Of a stretch of DNA of 64,000 bases, positions 35,171 through 47,100 are shown piece after piece. How positions within the stretch are numbered: the stretch's first letter is position 1; the number at the start of each line of letters is the position of its first letter. Location: positions 1,221,499 through 1,285,498 of the forward strand of contig VWZX01005784.1 of assembly GCA_013399015.1 (NCBI GenBank). The letters are read 5' to 3'. A model generated the notes under the pieces. It searched no databases and was not told the origin of the DNA. It worked only from the letters and a program-made list of their open reading frames with translations. Made by a program: the position numbers and the translations under genes. This DNA is from Galbula dea (lineage: Eukaryota > Chordata > Aves > Piciformes > Galbulidae).

Positions 35171-38100
35171 GGAGCTGCCTGCACTGTTTTCTGCTGCCAG
35201 GTTCTGGGACATGCTGCCAGGCCATGAACCTGCTGCCTGCAGTGTTTGTGGTGCCAGGTTCTGAGAGCTGCTTGCAGTGTCCATGCTGCCAGGTTCTGCA
35301 TCCTGCTTCTTGCAGTGTCCATGCTGCCAGGTTCTGGGTCCTGCTTGCCTGCACATCTTTCCTTTGCCTCATGCTTTCTGTTCAGCTGATGGCTCTGAGC
35401 ACTGTCTGAGCTCTGGCTCTGCAGATCTGCAGGGTAGACTCGTGTCAATGGCATCTGTTGAACGTCTCACAAACTACTCCAGCTCGGGCCCACTCTCAGG
35501 GTGGGCTGAACAGAGCAAAGCAGCTCACAGGTTGCAGGTCACATCTGTTGTGCATATGCAGATTGCTTTGCTGCTTGCCTCCATCCTTCCTGTCCTCAGA
35601 GTGTTCTCTCCTGGTGCTGAGGAGCAGGACCAGGCAGGAAGGTGCTGTCTGTGCCTTGTCCCTCTGAGGCAGGTTCCAGTGGGTTGGCAGGTGGCTTTTC
35701 CTTGAGTAAGGGAGGACTTTGCTGAGGTTGGGGCTGGAGTGTGTCTGGGTGAGATCTGAAACCAAGGTCCTGATGGAGGAGCTGGTGACTGTTCTTCCTA
35801 GGAGCCAAGGTCAGCCACGCACTGCTGGTGCCGACATTGCTGACGGCAGTGCTGGTTCACAGACCAGCTTCCTGCCTGTCACGGTTGTGCAGCGCAGCTG
35901 ATCAGGAGGCTGCTGTTCCTCCCCAGAAATGACTGCACTCAGCAGTGGGGAGTTGACTGTGAGAGATAAGGTGCCAGCACTCTGTGCTGGTGTGTGGCCT
36001 GGCATGGGCATTGTCAGATGCAGCCCATTAGCAGGAGAGCGCTGCAGGGAGCGATTCTGTGAGCAGTCTCTCGCAGCTTCCCAGAATTGCCTGGAAGATG
36101 TCCTGGGTCATCTCAGCATCAGAAATTCCCCACTCACCACACCTTGAAGGCAACATGTAGGATGGGTGGCATAGCCACCTCCAAATCGCTGTCCCTGTTG
36201 TGGGGGCATCATGATCTGCAGCTGTCTCGAAGCCCATGAGGTCTGTTGGTTTTGTGGAGAATGGTCTGCGAGGCCTCAGCATGGCGGGAGACCAAAAAGG
36301 AGGCTCTGGCTGGTGGGATTGTGCTGATGCTAGTGTCTGCCCCACAACAGCAGCCCTTCTCCAGCCATCTGCCTCGGCAGAGAGCAAATCCTGGGGTGCG
36401 CAGCTGGTGGCACAGATGCAGCTCCCCCCACTCTTGCCAGGGCACAGGGCCACACTCCCATCCCCTTCCCAGCATCCCCCCATGGGGACAGGGGTGAGAC
36501 CAAACCTGTTGCTAAAGTGGAGCTGACCGAGTACAGCGGTGTAGGGCTGAGCCCCTCTGGACGGCAGGGCAGTGGTGTCGTGGAAGGGAACCGGCCTGGC
36601 TGCTCCTGTCCCACTGAGCTGCAGCACTGGTGAGCAGACGTGGCATCATGATCCTGTCCTAGCACCGTGTCCTGAGCTGGGTCCTGTCTTGGCTCAGGCC
36701 TGGCCCCGTGGTGAGGGGGATTGGGCAGTGCTGGTAATCCACAGCACCCGAGGGGATTACTGCTTGCTCTGGCGTGGGGGATTAAGGGATTTCTCTTTAA
36801 GCGCAGTTGATGCAGCCTCCTCAAAGCGGCTTGTGCCTGGGGGGCTTCACTGTCTGGGGCAGGATGGCTGGTGCCAGGAGACAGGGTGGGCTCTGTGAGG
36901 CATGGGGACCCCTGAAGGAGAGCAGGCTGTCAGCTCCCAGCCTATGGGTCCCCATTTGGGGAGGATCCCTGCCCTCTCCTCGCTGACAGCCCGCAGAGCC
37001 TTGTCTTGCCAGCAGGTCCTAGCAGGCTCCTTTGTGTAGGCTCAGCTGCTTTGGAGCTAGCCTGGATGCTGGCATGGACCTCTGGACCGAGGGGTCCGGG
37101 ATGCAATGCCGGGGAGCTGCTGGTGATGTACTAGCTTTTTCCCTGGCACAGTGCAGGGGTGAGTCAAGGTGAGTTGCTGAGCCCAGCTCAGGGAGCAGCT
37201 TTTCTGCAGAGCTCTGGGGCTCCCACATCAAAGACACCAGAGAGGCACAGGGAGAACACCAGGCCTGGGGAGCAGAGCCAGGGGCTGGGGCTCCAGCAGG
37301 GTAGCGTTGGGCAGAGGCAATTAGCCGGTTCCTCTCCTGAGATGTTCAGAGACTGATAAGCCATGTTGTTGACACTCGGCAATTACGTGTCAGGGAGGCA
37401 GCAGGGCCCAGGTGTCCCTGAGTGGCTCTTCTGTTCCATCTGAGCACTGGGTCTATCGCAGCAGGGTCAGGGTCAGGTGATTCTGCTCTGGGCTTGGGGG
37501 ACAGAGAGGCTGCTCTCTGGGGCTGTGCTTAATGCAACCCCAGTGTGTTTGTAAACACCCACTGCACCCGGGCAGGGTGTGAGGTTCGAGCTGGGTGTCT
37601 GGATTGCTCGTTGTAGGAGATTCCACCTGGCCCTGCTTCAAGCCATCTGGAGCACCCATGGGTGCCATTGCCCCACTGGGTTTCTCCAGGCCCAGAGAGG
37701 CTCCACACAGGCACTTGCTGCCCAGTGTGCCTGACTAAACCCCGCTGTGCCCCTGGCTCCTCTCACATACCCTTTGGCCTCCTGGCGATGTGGCAACCAC
37801 TGCTGCTGTCTCTAGGAACAGGGAAGTGGTGCTGAAACCAGAAGGTTAGTCACATCAGTGGCAAGCGTCTGGTTGCCCTCACAGCCCTGGAGCTGCTCTT
37901 CTCCTCTGCCTTTCTTCCCATCTGCAGCCAAATTGCTCCTGCAAGCCAGGGTCATCTCCTGCCCTGAACCCTGTTGCCTGCTGGGCTTGGCTTTCTCCTA
38001 GTCCACCACATCCCAGTACTTGCTGGCACAGGCAGGCAGAGCTTGCTGGCTCTTGGCAGCCGAGAGCCAGCAGCCAGGCTGTCCGCAGGATGCTGCCTCA

Positions 38101-41100
38101 TGCCCCAGCAGGCTCTGGGGTTTGTTACTCACAGGCATGCCCTACACTCAGGGATCACCCCTGCTTTGAGGGAAAAGAGCTGTTCATCCGGTTTGGGTTT
38201 GCTTGGTGCCTGTGGGGTGGAGGACACAGGTGCAGTGGGGCTTGGGAGTGAAGGGCCTATGCCTTCCTCTCAGCTCCCTGTCTAGCCCCGAGGCTGGGAT
38301 CCTGGGGTCGGACCCCACCCACCCCCCTGAGTTCTTGCCCCCCCAAACCCCAGGATCACAGTGGAGTGGGAGGCACCTCTGTTGCTGCCAGAGCTCAGCT
38401 GTCCGACCTGGCAGAGGGCACAGCAGGCTTGCCCGTGCATGGCACTGTAGGACAGGCTGAGCCTGTTGGGGCTGTGCTGGGATTGGTGCCTGGGCCCTGC
38501 GCCCCACAAGCGGGGGCCGTGACGGAACCCCCAGCTCCCTGCACCTCGCCAGAGCCGCCTTTTCTCTTGGTGCACCTTCCTTTATGCAGTGCTGGTTGCT
38601 ACGCGACCGCCGGCTCCTGATGCTTAATGCTTTAATACGAGGGATAAAACCGCTCTAAAAATACCCTGCTGCTGGCCCCCCACGGGGGCAAGGGGCTGCC
38701 GGGGGACAGGCGACCCGGGGTTGGGGAGGGCTGCCGGATGGTTCCCCAACTCCTCGTCCTCTAAGTGGCTTTGAGCCATCAGCCGGAGCATCTCCAGGAG
38801 CGGAGCGTTGGCAGTGAAGGCTGGTGAGCAAGGCAGGGAGCAGCGAGGATTGGCTGTGGACAGCGCGTGGGCTCCTGCAGCTGGAGCAATCCTGCCAGAG
38901 CCACCTTCCCTGGCTCCAGACAGAGCAGGGGGCCCTCCGGCTCCCCTGCCTGCACCCTGCCTACAGGCCCCGGCACCGGGGAGCCTGCCGCTCTGCCACG
39001 CAGCACCTGCCAGGCCTCTGCCTGCCCCTGCCTGCCCTGTTGGAGCTGGCATTGTCCTGCACAGGACCTCTCAGCAGCATGGGGACGGTCAGCGAGCTCT
39101 GTGCCTCCAGTTTCCAGGCCTTCCTCTGCCCCTCTGTGGCTGCCAAGGCAGGTAGGCACTTCATGCCCTCCCCTCTGCTTTCTACGGGGTCCTTGTCCCC
39201 CTGGCAGACGTGGCTGTACCCACGGCTCTGGCTCCATATGGCTCCTGCTGACAGCGGCACAGCGAGTCCTCGCCATCTCACTGTCTCCTTCCCCCGCACG
39301 CTGCTGGTCTCTGCAAGTGCTGAGCCCTGGCAGAACAGCCAGGCACCCGCCTGCCTCAGATGGCATTGCCCTGCACCAGTGCCCGGTGCCACGCTGGGAT
39401 GGAGGGTGCTCTGGAGCTGGTGGCAGCGGCCAGGAGGATGCACACAGCTCTGTGTGACAGTGGCAGGTCTTGCCCAGGCCCCCTTGCCCTCCTGCCCTGC
39501 CTTGGGTGATGTATGAGTGCCTGGCTGCCCTTGCCACTGCTGTCTGTGGGTTCCTGTGTGAGCATGGGATCGGGGGTGGCTATGAGGTGGGGCATAGGGC
39601 CATGAGACCTCCTCCAACCAGCCCTGCCAGCAGCTGAGGCTGGGCAGCAGCAGGCTTTGCTGCTCCCAAGGCCCAGCACGGTGAGCTGTGCTAGTGAGGT
39701 GCCTGCCAGGCTGCACTCTGGGCACCTGCAGAGGGCTTGGTGTTTGTGGACATGGCCGAGCCGGTGCTTGCCTGTCTTTACCGTGGGCGAGCTGCCTGGC
39801 ATGGGGAGTACAGGAGGCTGGAGCTGCTGAGCAGCGAGGCAGCAGCTGTGGAGTATGGATGTGGGTTCCCTGCTGTGCTCTGGGAACAGGCAGACAGGGT
39901 CGTGGGCAAGGGCTGTGCCAAAGCAGGACAATGAATCTGGGCACGGGGTCTGGCTACCTGAGAGTGTCTTTTCCTGGATCTGCCTGTCCCCAGACCTTTC
40001 TTGTGACATATCTTGGTTGTCGGTGGGGAAGGATGGGGCTGATGCAACCCAGGATGCGCACATGGTGTGGTGAAAACAGGATGTGGTGTGTTGAGACGGG
40101 CAGGAAGTTTTGGGTGGTCCCAAGGGCCCCCCACCCATGGGGCAGGAGCAGGCAGTGACATCCCACAGCAGAGCCTAGTGACAGCCACTGGCAGCACATC
40201 AGGCTTGTCCCCATGGTCTGCTTAATCTGGTGCCTTTACCCCTCTGATGAAGCCTGATGTGGGCTGGTGGTAGGACTGGCTAGTGCTGCGGCACAGCTGT
40301 GGGCCCAAGGACCACCATGAGGCTTCCAAAGCCTTTCCTCCCCTTGTTCATAGCCGACCTTCTGGGTGCTGTTTCTCCATCTCACATTGCTGAGCAGGAT
40401 TTAGCTGAGTCAAGGTAGCCAAGGCTCACAGGCCTTTTCCAGGCAGCTGACAGTGGGATGGGGACAGGCACGGCACCGCAGCTCCTAGGCTTGGTCCCAT
40501 GAGGAGCAGTGGGGTCTGTATAGGCACTCCAGAACAAGGAGGCAAGACAGTGGGGAGCAACTTCCCCTGAGAACCAGCATCACTGCTGGCCCTGCTCCTG
40601 GTCTTAGCTCTGGTCCTATCTGGCCGTGTGAGCTGCTGTGGCGTCTGCCGCAGGCTGCAAGCACTAGTGGTCCCCACAGCCCTCCCAGTCCTGCCCAGGG
40701 CTTGGTCCTTTTAGCCTGGACAAGACCTGGACCTGCAGCAGATGTCTGGTGGAGCTGAAGGGGAGCTACAGGAAAGGGCCAGGGGTCTACTGGAATTGGG
40801 GGACCCAGCTAGTGGAGAGGAGGGACCCCAGCATTGCTGCAGTAAGCTCAAGATATACCAGTTGGAGTGTCCTGGCAGCCCCCAGGGAAGGAAGAGCTGA
40901 GCCAGGCACCTGACTGGGACCCCAGCACGTGACATCCCTTGAGCCCAGGTCTGAGGAGGGGGAGCAGGGCCTTTACTGCTCTGTTTTCCCACCCAGCTGG
41001 GAGCAGAGGTGTTAAGGCAATGGTGGCTGAGGGCTCCCTGTGGCAGGAACAGGGTGTTGCTGGTGCTGGCTCCCAGCGAGGCTGGGATGACGCCCAGGCT

Positions 41101-44100
41101 TCCCCAGAGCTCATTGGCCCCCTCGCAGTCCTGAGTCACCCCAGGAAGCTCTGGGGCTGGCAGGTGTCCGCACCCTGAAACACCAGCACCTCTCTGGAGC
41201 CGTGGGCAGCATAGGCACGGCTGACAGAGCCGGTGGAGGCAGCCTTCCAGGATGGTGCTGAGGACGGAGGGCAGTGGTGAGCTCAGCTCAGGAGTGTGGG
41301 GAGGGTGGTGTAGCCGTGGGCGAGGGGGAGAGGGTGGTTGGCTTCGCATTTGTCCTGTTCCTGTGCCACCAGCTTCTGTGCCTCCAGCTATGCCCAGTTG
41401 TTTCAGGGCAGTGGGGTAGGAAGGAGCACAGGGGATGGGTTTGGTCCCTGCATGTCATGGGGGGTGGGGGGGGCTTTGCATTAACCACGGTGGGAAAGGG
41501 GACACATGATGCTGCTGCTCCCAGGGACCCTGCAGCCCAGGACAGATGGATGAATCTTGCCTGTGCCCCTTGGTGCCCTCCTGCTGCTGCCGGTATGCAG
41601 GGTTCTGGGGCAGCAGGAGCTGCGGGAGCCCCTGGGCCCCCAGTGCTGAGGCCTGTGCTGGTGAGGAGCAGGTGCTGGGATCTCCCAAGCCTGGGGGTCA
41701 CTTTGACTCAACTTCTGTGCCAGGCTGTAGCCAGGGCAGCTCCAGCCCCCCCTGTTCCTTACAGCCCTGCTCTGCCCCATGCGAGGCTCACCCGTTCTCG
41801 GGAGCCATTTGGTTCGGTGCTGTGGGGTGGGTGCTGAGGAAGGGTTAACGCCCTCTTCCTTCCCCAGAAAAGCTCTTGCGTCTGGAGTTTCTCTTCCTCT
41901 GGCTGCTGCTGACATTGCTGGGCTGGTGTCACGGTTGCTCAAGCTCTGTGCAGGCAGGAAGGGACCTTCCTGGGCTTCAGTACGGCCCCACTGGCAACCT
42001 CTGCCTACTCCCAGGTGGGCAGTGCAGGCTGCTGAGGTTCACTTGGCTGGCACCAGCCCCAGACCCTTGGCCACCTTGCCTTGGGGCAGGAGCCAGCTCA
42101 CTTGGGGGCAGGTCCAACTCTGGCACCGAATTTCACCTCTCCTACGGCCATGGACAGGCAGGAGGGTCCTGGACACATGCTGCAGCACAGAGGTTTAGAG
42201 GGATTTGTGTCTGGCAACGGGCACGTGGTGCAGCTCAACCCTTCCACAGCAAGCCTGGGCTTGCCAGGTGCCCTGGGCAGTGGCCAGGAGGGGCTGAGCT
42301 CCTGCGGGAGCAGTGCTGGGTGGGTGAAAGGCACCTGGAAGTATCGATAAGGCAAGACCTCCAGTATTTAAGTAACTTTTAACCTGCTGCTACGAGTTGG
42401 GGTTTCTGGTTTCTGATTCCTGGAGTTGGAGACTGAAGGCCGTTGCCGTCGCATCTGGTGTCGCAAGCCAAGGCTGCTGCTGACCTTGGCTGTGGGGGAT
42501 TTGTGCGAAGGAGGAAGCTCGTCAGAAAGCCTGAGCAGAGCCAGGGAAGTGCTGAGTCCAGCTATTCGGTTTGTGTGGTTGCCCAGGGGCGCATGCAGCT
42601 CCCATGGAGGAGGCAGCAGCCTGGGGAGGAGCGATGCAGGGGTGAGGACGGTGCTGGTCTGAAGGCACGTGAGGTCCCTGGGCACTGGTACGGGGCAGGC
42701 GGCTGTGCTGGTGACGCTCCGGGTGAGTCTGAGCTAGCGGCAGCAGGGGCCTGGAGACCATGGCCATGGCAGAACATGGGGCCTTGGCAGGATGGAACCA
42801 CAGTGTCTGGGGAAGGAGGGAGAGCAGTGACAGCCATGCTAGGCATCTATCCCCAGCTCGCCTGGATGGGAGGCAAGCATGAGGATGTTGCTGCCACCTC
42901 CTTTGAGGACGGTGCTCTGGAGGGACAATGTGCTGGAGAGACTGTTCTGGAGGGATAAGTGCTTTGGTGATCTTGCTGGTCACCTTGGTGCAGCGTGTGA
43001 GGGAGTTGCTGGAACCCACTGGCAGAGTGGAAGGCATGGGCAGGAGTGCTGCTGGAGGAGTGAGTGACCTTGGCGAGAGGAGAGGACAGGAATGGGATGC
43101 CATGTCACTGTGGAGCAGGAGGTCATGTACTGGGGAACACCAGAAATGTCCCAGGAGCAAGGCCAGAAGGGATGGGAGAGAAGGGGAGTACAACAGCCCT
43201 GGGCTTGAGTCTCTGGTCCTCAGGGATGGTGTTAAGGAGAGAGCGCCTGAGTCCCATGGGGTGATGGAGGGTGTGTGGATGTCACAGCACACAGGCAAGG
43301 TTTGTCCAGAGGGTGCACCAGCCTCCAGACCCTCACTTGGCAGGACAGATCAAGCGTGGAGGGGGCCGTAAGGGCAGCCAGGAGCCACTGGGGCTGGCCC
43401 GGTGCAGCAGAGCCATCCAGACCAGAACAGACATTGATACCAGCCTGGCTGGAGGAGAGCAGAAGTAAATGGAGCTTGGTGGGGTGGAGGGCTGGAGCTG
43501 GTCTTGGGGTCGTGCTGGTCCTTGCTGCCCAGCCACCGTGGGCTGAATCAGCAAGAACCGATGGTGCTAATCTCCCTCACTGCAGCCGCTGCCCGGCAGG
43601 GTGATGCCCTGGTCCTTGCATTCCTTGCATGCCATCGGTGGCACTTGGCTGCTGCACAGGGACAGGGACACTGCCCACCATCCGGGGCTCCTCCAGGCAC
43701 CCAGCAGCTCCACACCCCGGCTCCTAACGGCTCAGGCTGCCGGCTGGGAGCAGAAGCTGTGCCTGAAGTCACCTGTGCTGATCTGACCATGTCTCTGCTC
43801 AGTGCCCAGTGACCTGACCCCAGAGGAGTGCCAGGAGCTGGAGAACATTCGCCGCCGCAAGCAGGAGCTGCTGGCTGACATACAGGTGCGATGCTGAGGG
43901 CCACCACCCATGGAACAGTCCCCCTGTCCCAAATGCTTGGGGCTGTTGCTGCAGTGGCAAGGGACAATCTCCCTGCCTGTGTCACCCTGAAACCCCATCC
44001 AGGGTCCCTCAGCCTGCTGCTGGGAAAGAGGAGGGTGGCCCAAGTGAGGTGGGAGGAGAGGGGGCCCTGGCCTAGGTTGTCTGTAACAGCTGTGGGATTG

Positions 44101-47100
44101 GGGTGCATTGCTCCAGACCTGCAGAGCCTGGGTGGGAGCAGTGCTGTTGGTCTTGTTTTCGCTTCCATCCCCTTTATTTGCCAGCCCCTGGCTCCTTCCA
44201 GCCCCTGGGGCTCTCATGGACCTTGTGGGGCTGCTGGAACCACAGGGCAGGGTGAGCTGGACCTGTTATCTGCTGCCATGCTGCCTGACAGAACTGCCTC
44301 TGTGGGGCCCCAGGGCTGGGGAGATGGTCCCAGCAGGGGAAACAGGCCTGGGCTAGCAGCCATGGCTTTTCCTTGCTCCTCACAGCTCTGGGCTGATGCT
44401 GTCCCCAGTAGTCCAGGGCAGCAGCAGCTCTGTGCCAGCCCCTCCCTGGCATGAGCAGTGACTGTGTCTCTGGGCCAGGCCATTGCCCTGGCAAGCGACT
44501 GCAAGGTCAGTGTTCATCTGGGACACTTGTCAGTCATGGCCCTGATTAAGGCAGCAGAGGCTAATTACTGCCATATGCTGGGCATGTTCTAAAGGGATTA
44601 GGGGGGAATTTTGTTGCCCTCTGAATCCCTTCCTTCCTGCACACTTGGAGCATGGCAATGCTCAGGAGCAGTAGCAGCAGGGTACAGCCAGCCCCCTCTG
44701 TGAGTGCCCCTCGAGCTGGTTCGGCCCCCGGCAGCACTCAGGATGGGAAGAAGAGAAGGAGGGGATTGGCCCCGGGGCTGGCTCCTGCCTCCTTCAGCCC
44801 TAGACCATGGGGATGCCCTGCCTGCTCTTGGGAGCAAGAGGGAAGGTCAGGGCTAGAGGACTGGAGGGTTTGGGGGAAGGGATGGAGACATCTTCTGCCT
44901 CACTGCTCTCTCTCCCCTTAGCGGCTGAAAGATGAGATAGCAGAAGTGACAAATGAGATCGAGAACCTGGGGTCCACGGAGGAGAGGTGAGTGCTCTGCT
45001 GTCACAGCTGGTCGCTGGCTTGCTTGCACCGAGTGAGGCAGCCCCATCCCGTGGGAGCTGCTGCTGGTGGCTTTCCCAGGCACTCTGAGTTCCCTGCAGC
45101 GGTAGCAGGACCCTAGTCTGACGTGCTGCTCCCGAGGTCTGTTTTTCCAAGCCTCAGCCCCTCTGTCTGGCCACAATGTCTGTCAGGCTTTGTGATTCTG
45201 TGCTGACACAGGCGGTGCCAGGCTGGGATTAGGGGGTCCCAGCAGCTGTTGGGAGCTGTTTCCCAACCTTGTTTCCAGTCATCCACTGGGGCATGAAGGC
45301 TGTCACCCTCACACTGGCCCTGCTGAGGGCTGGAGGCTGCTTTCCGCAGAGCCCTGCTACACCCAGCTTGCCCCAGCCTCCCCCCATGCAGAGGTCACCT
45401 TCTGGGATGCTGTACCTGGTGCAGGATGGTGACCTCATGGACAGAGCATGGAATCTCCTCTTTGCTCTGGGGCCTGGCAGGCTGAGAGCAGCCCAGTGCC
45501 ACTGCCATGGAGCAGGGTGCCAGCTTTGTCCCTTGGAGGTTCAGCACAATGGGCCTGGCCCAGTCCCAGTTGCTCAGCCCCAGTTCAGCTGAGGCTGACC
45601 CCTCCCCACAGTGCTCTGCCCAAGGTGATAGGCAGGAGGCAACCAGGTCCTCCTGGGTGCTCAGAGCTGCTTTGTGCCTTGCAGGAAAAACATGCAGAGG
45701 AACAAGCAGGTGGCCATGGGCAGGAAGAAGTTCAACATGGATCCCAAGAAGGTACAGTTGGGTAGGGTGGACAGGGAGTGGGGTGTCCTGTCTGGGGTCA
45801 TGGTGGGCTTTGCCAGCCTGTGGTTTAGGTGCCTGCAGCCTTCTGGGGCCAGGACAGAGCCAGCACCCAGGGCAGGGGCTGGGAAGGCAGAGGGCAGGGT
45901 GGTGGGATCAGCAGCAAGCTCTAGAGCAGCACCTCTTGCACTGCTCCAGGGCATCCAGTTTCTGATTGAAAACGACCTGCTGAAGAACACGTGTGAGGAT
46001 ATTGCCCAGTTCCTTTACAAGGGAGAGGGCCTCAACAAGACAGCCATCGGGGACTACCTGGGCGAGAGGTATGCTGCCCTGGGGTGGCCTGGGGCTCCCA
46101 AGGGTGCCCTAAGCTCTCACCACCTGAGAGGAGACACTGCAGCTCTTGGATCTTACAGGGCAGCTGGGTGGGGATACATGAAGGGCTGGGCACTGAGTGC
46201 CAGGGCAGGCTGAGGGCTGTTTGAGCCAAGGCCAGCACTTGTGAGAGGCTGGTGTGTGCAGACCAGCCCAGGGCTCAAGTGGGGAGTACCTGCAGGTTTC
46301 CCCCCACAAACAAGCAGAGTCTGGGGTAGGGCAGGGAGACATGGAGCTGCTCAGCAGTCACAGGACTTGCTGATCATGCATCCCTCGTGCTCTGGCTTTG
46401 TTCCCACAGGGACGAGTTCAACATCCAAGTCCTGCATGCCTTCGTGGAGCTGCACGAGTTCACTGACCTCAACCTTGTGCAGGCCCTGCGGTGAGCGAAG
46501 GGGGCTGGGAGCTGAGCTGTGCCCCGTCAGGGGGATGGGCAGCAAGCTGTCTGGGGACTGGAGCAGCGTGAACGTGGCCAGAGGGTATGTGGAGCCCTCA
46601 AAGCAGCACAATGTCTTGTTCTTCCCAGGCAGTTCCTGTGGAGCTTCCGGCTGCCTGGGGAGGCGCAGAAGATTGACCGGATGATGGAGGCCTTTGCCCA
46701 GCGGTACTGCCAGTGCAACCCTGGTGTCTTCCAGTCCACAGGTGAGCACCTGCCTGAGCCCCTAGCCCTGGCTGTCCTGTCTTGCAGCTGACTCTTCCCT
46801 CTGCCCCTGCAGACACGTGCTACGTGCTCTCCTTCGCTATCATCATGCTGAACACCAGCCTGCACAACCCCAACGTCAAGGACAAACCCACAGCAGAGCG
46901 CTTCATCGCCATGAACCGTGGCATCAACGATGGGGGGGACCTACCTGAGGAGCTGCTCCAGGTGAGGGACGGGACATGGAGGGGCCAGGGTTGGGCTGTG
47001 GACCTGGCCCATCACAGGGCTCCCAGTCTGAGCAGAGCTTTCGCTGTGTATTGTTCTACCAGAATCTCTATGAGAGCATCAAGAACGAACCTTTCAAGAT

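Larger units (their letters stand above)
34640..43802 (+). other. CYTH1 intron 1
   Basis: 9.2 kb of mainly G+C-rich DNA without recognised transposons. Apart from the minisatellite and two candidate cryptic exons listed separately, I recognise no gene. The stretch near 37330-37400 is A/T-richer (GATAAG, CAATTACGTGTCA) and could be a conserved regulatory element, but nothing in the sequence alone proves this. Confidence 0.6.

Noticed and set aside
39356..40138. 260-codon minus-strand frame in CYTH1 intron 1
   Set aside because: Composition typical of chance frames in GC-rich DNA; no signal peptide, domain or consistent splice sites.
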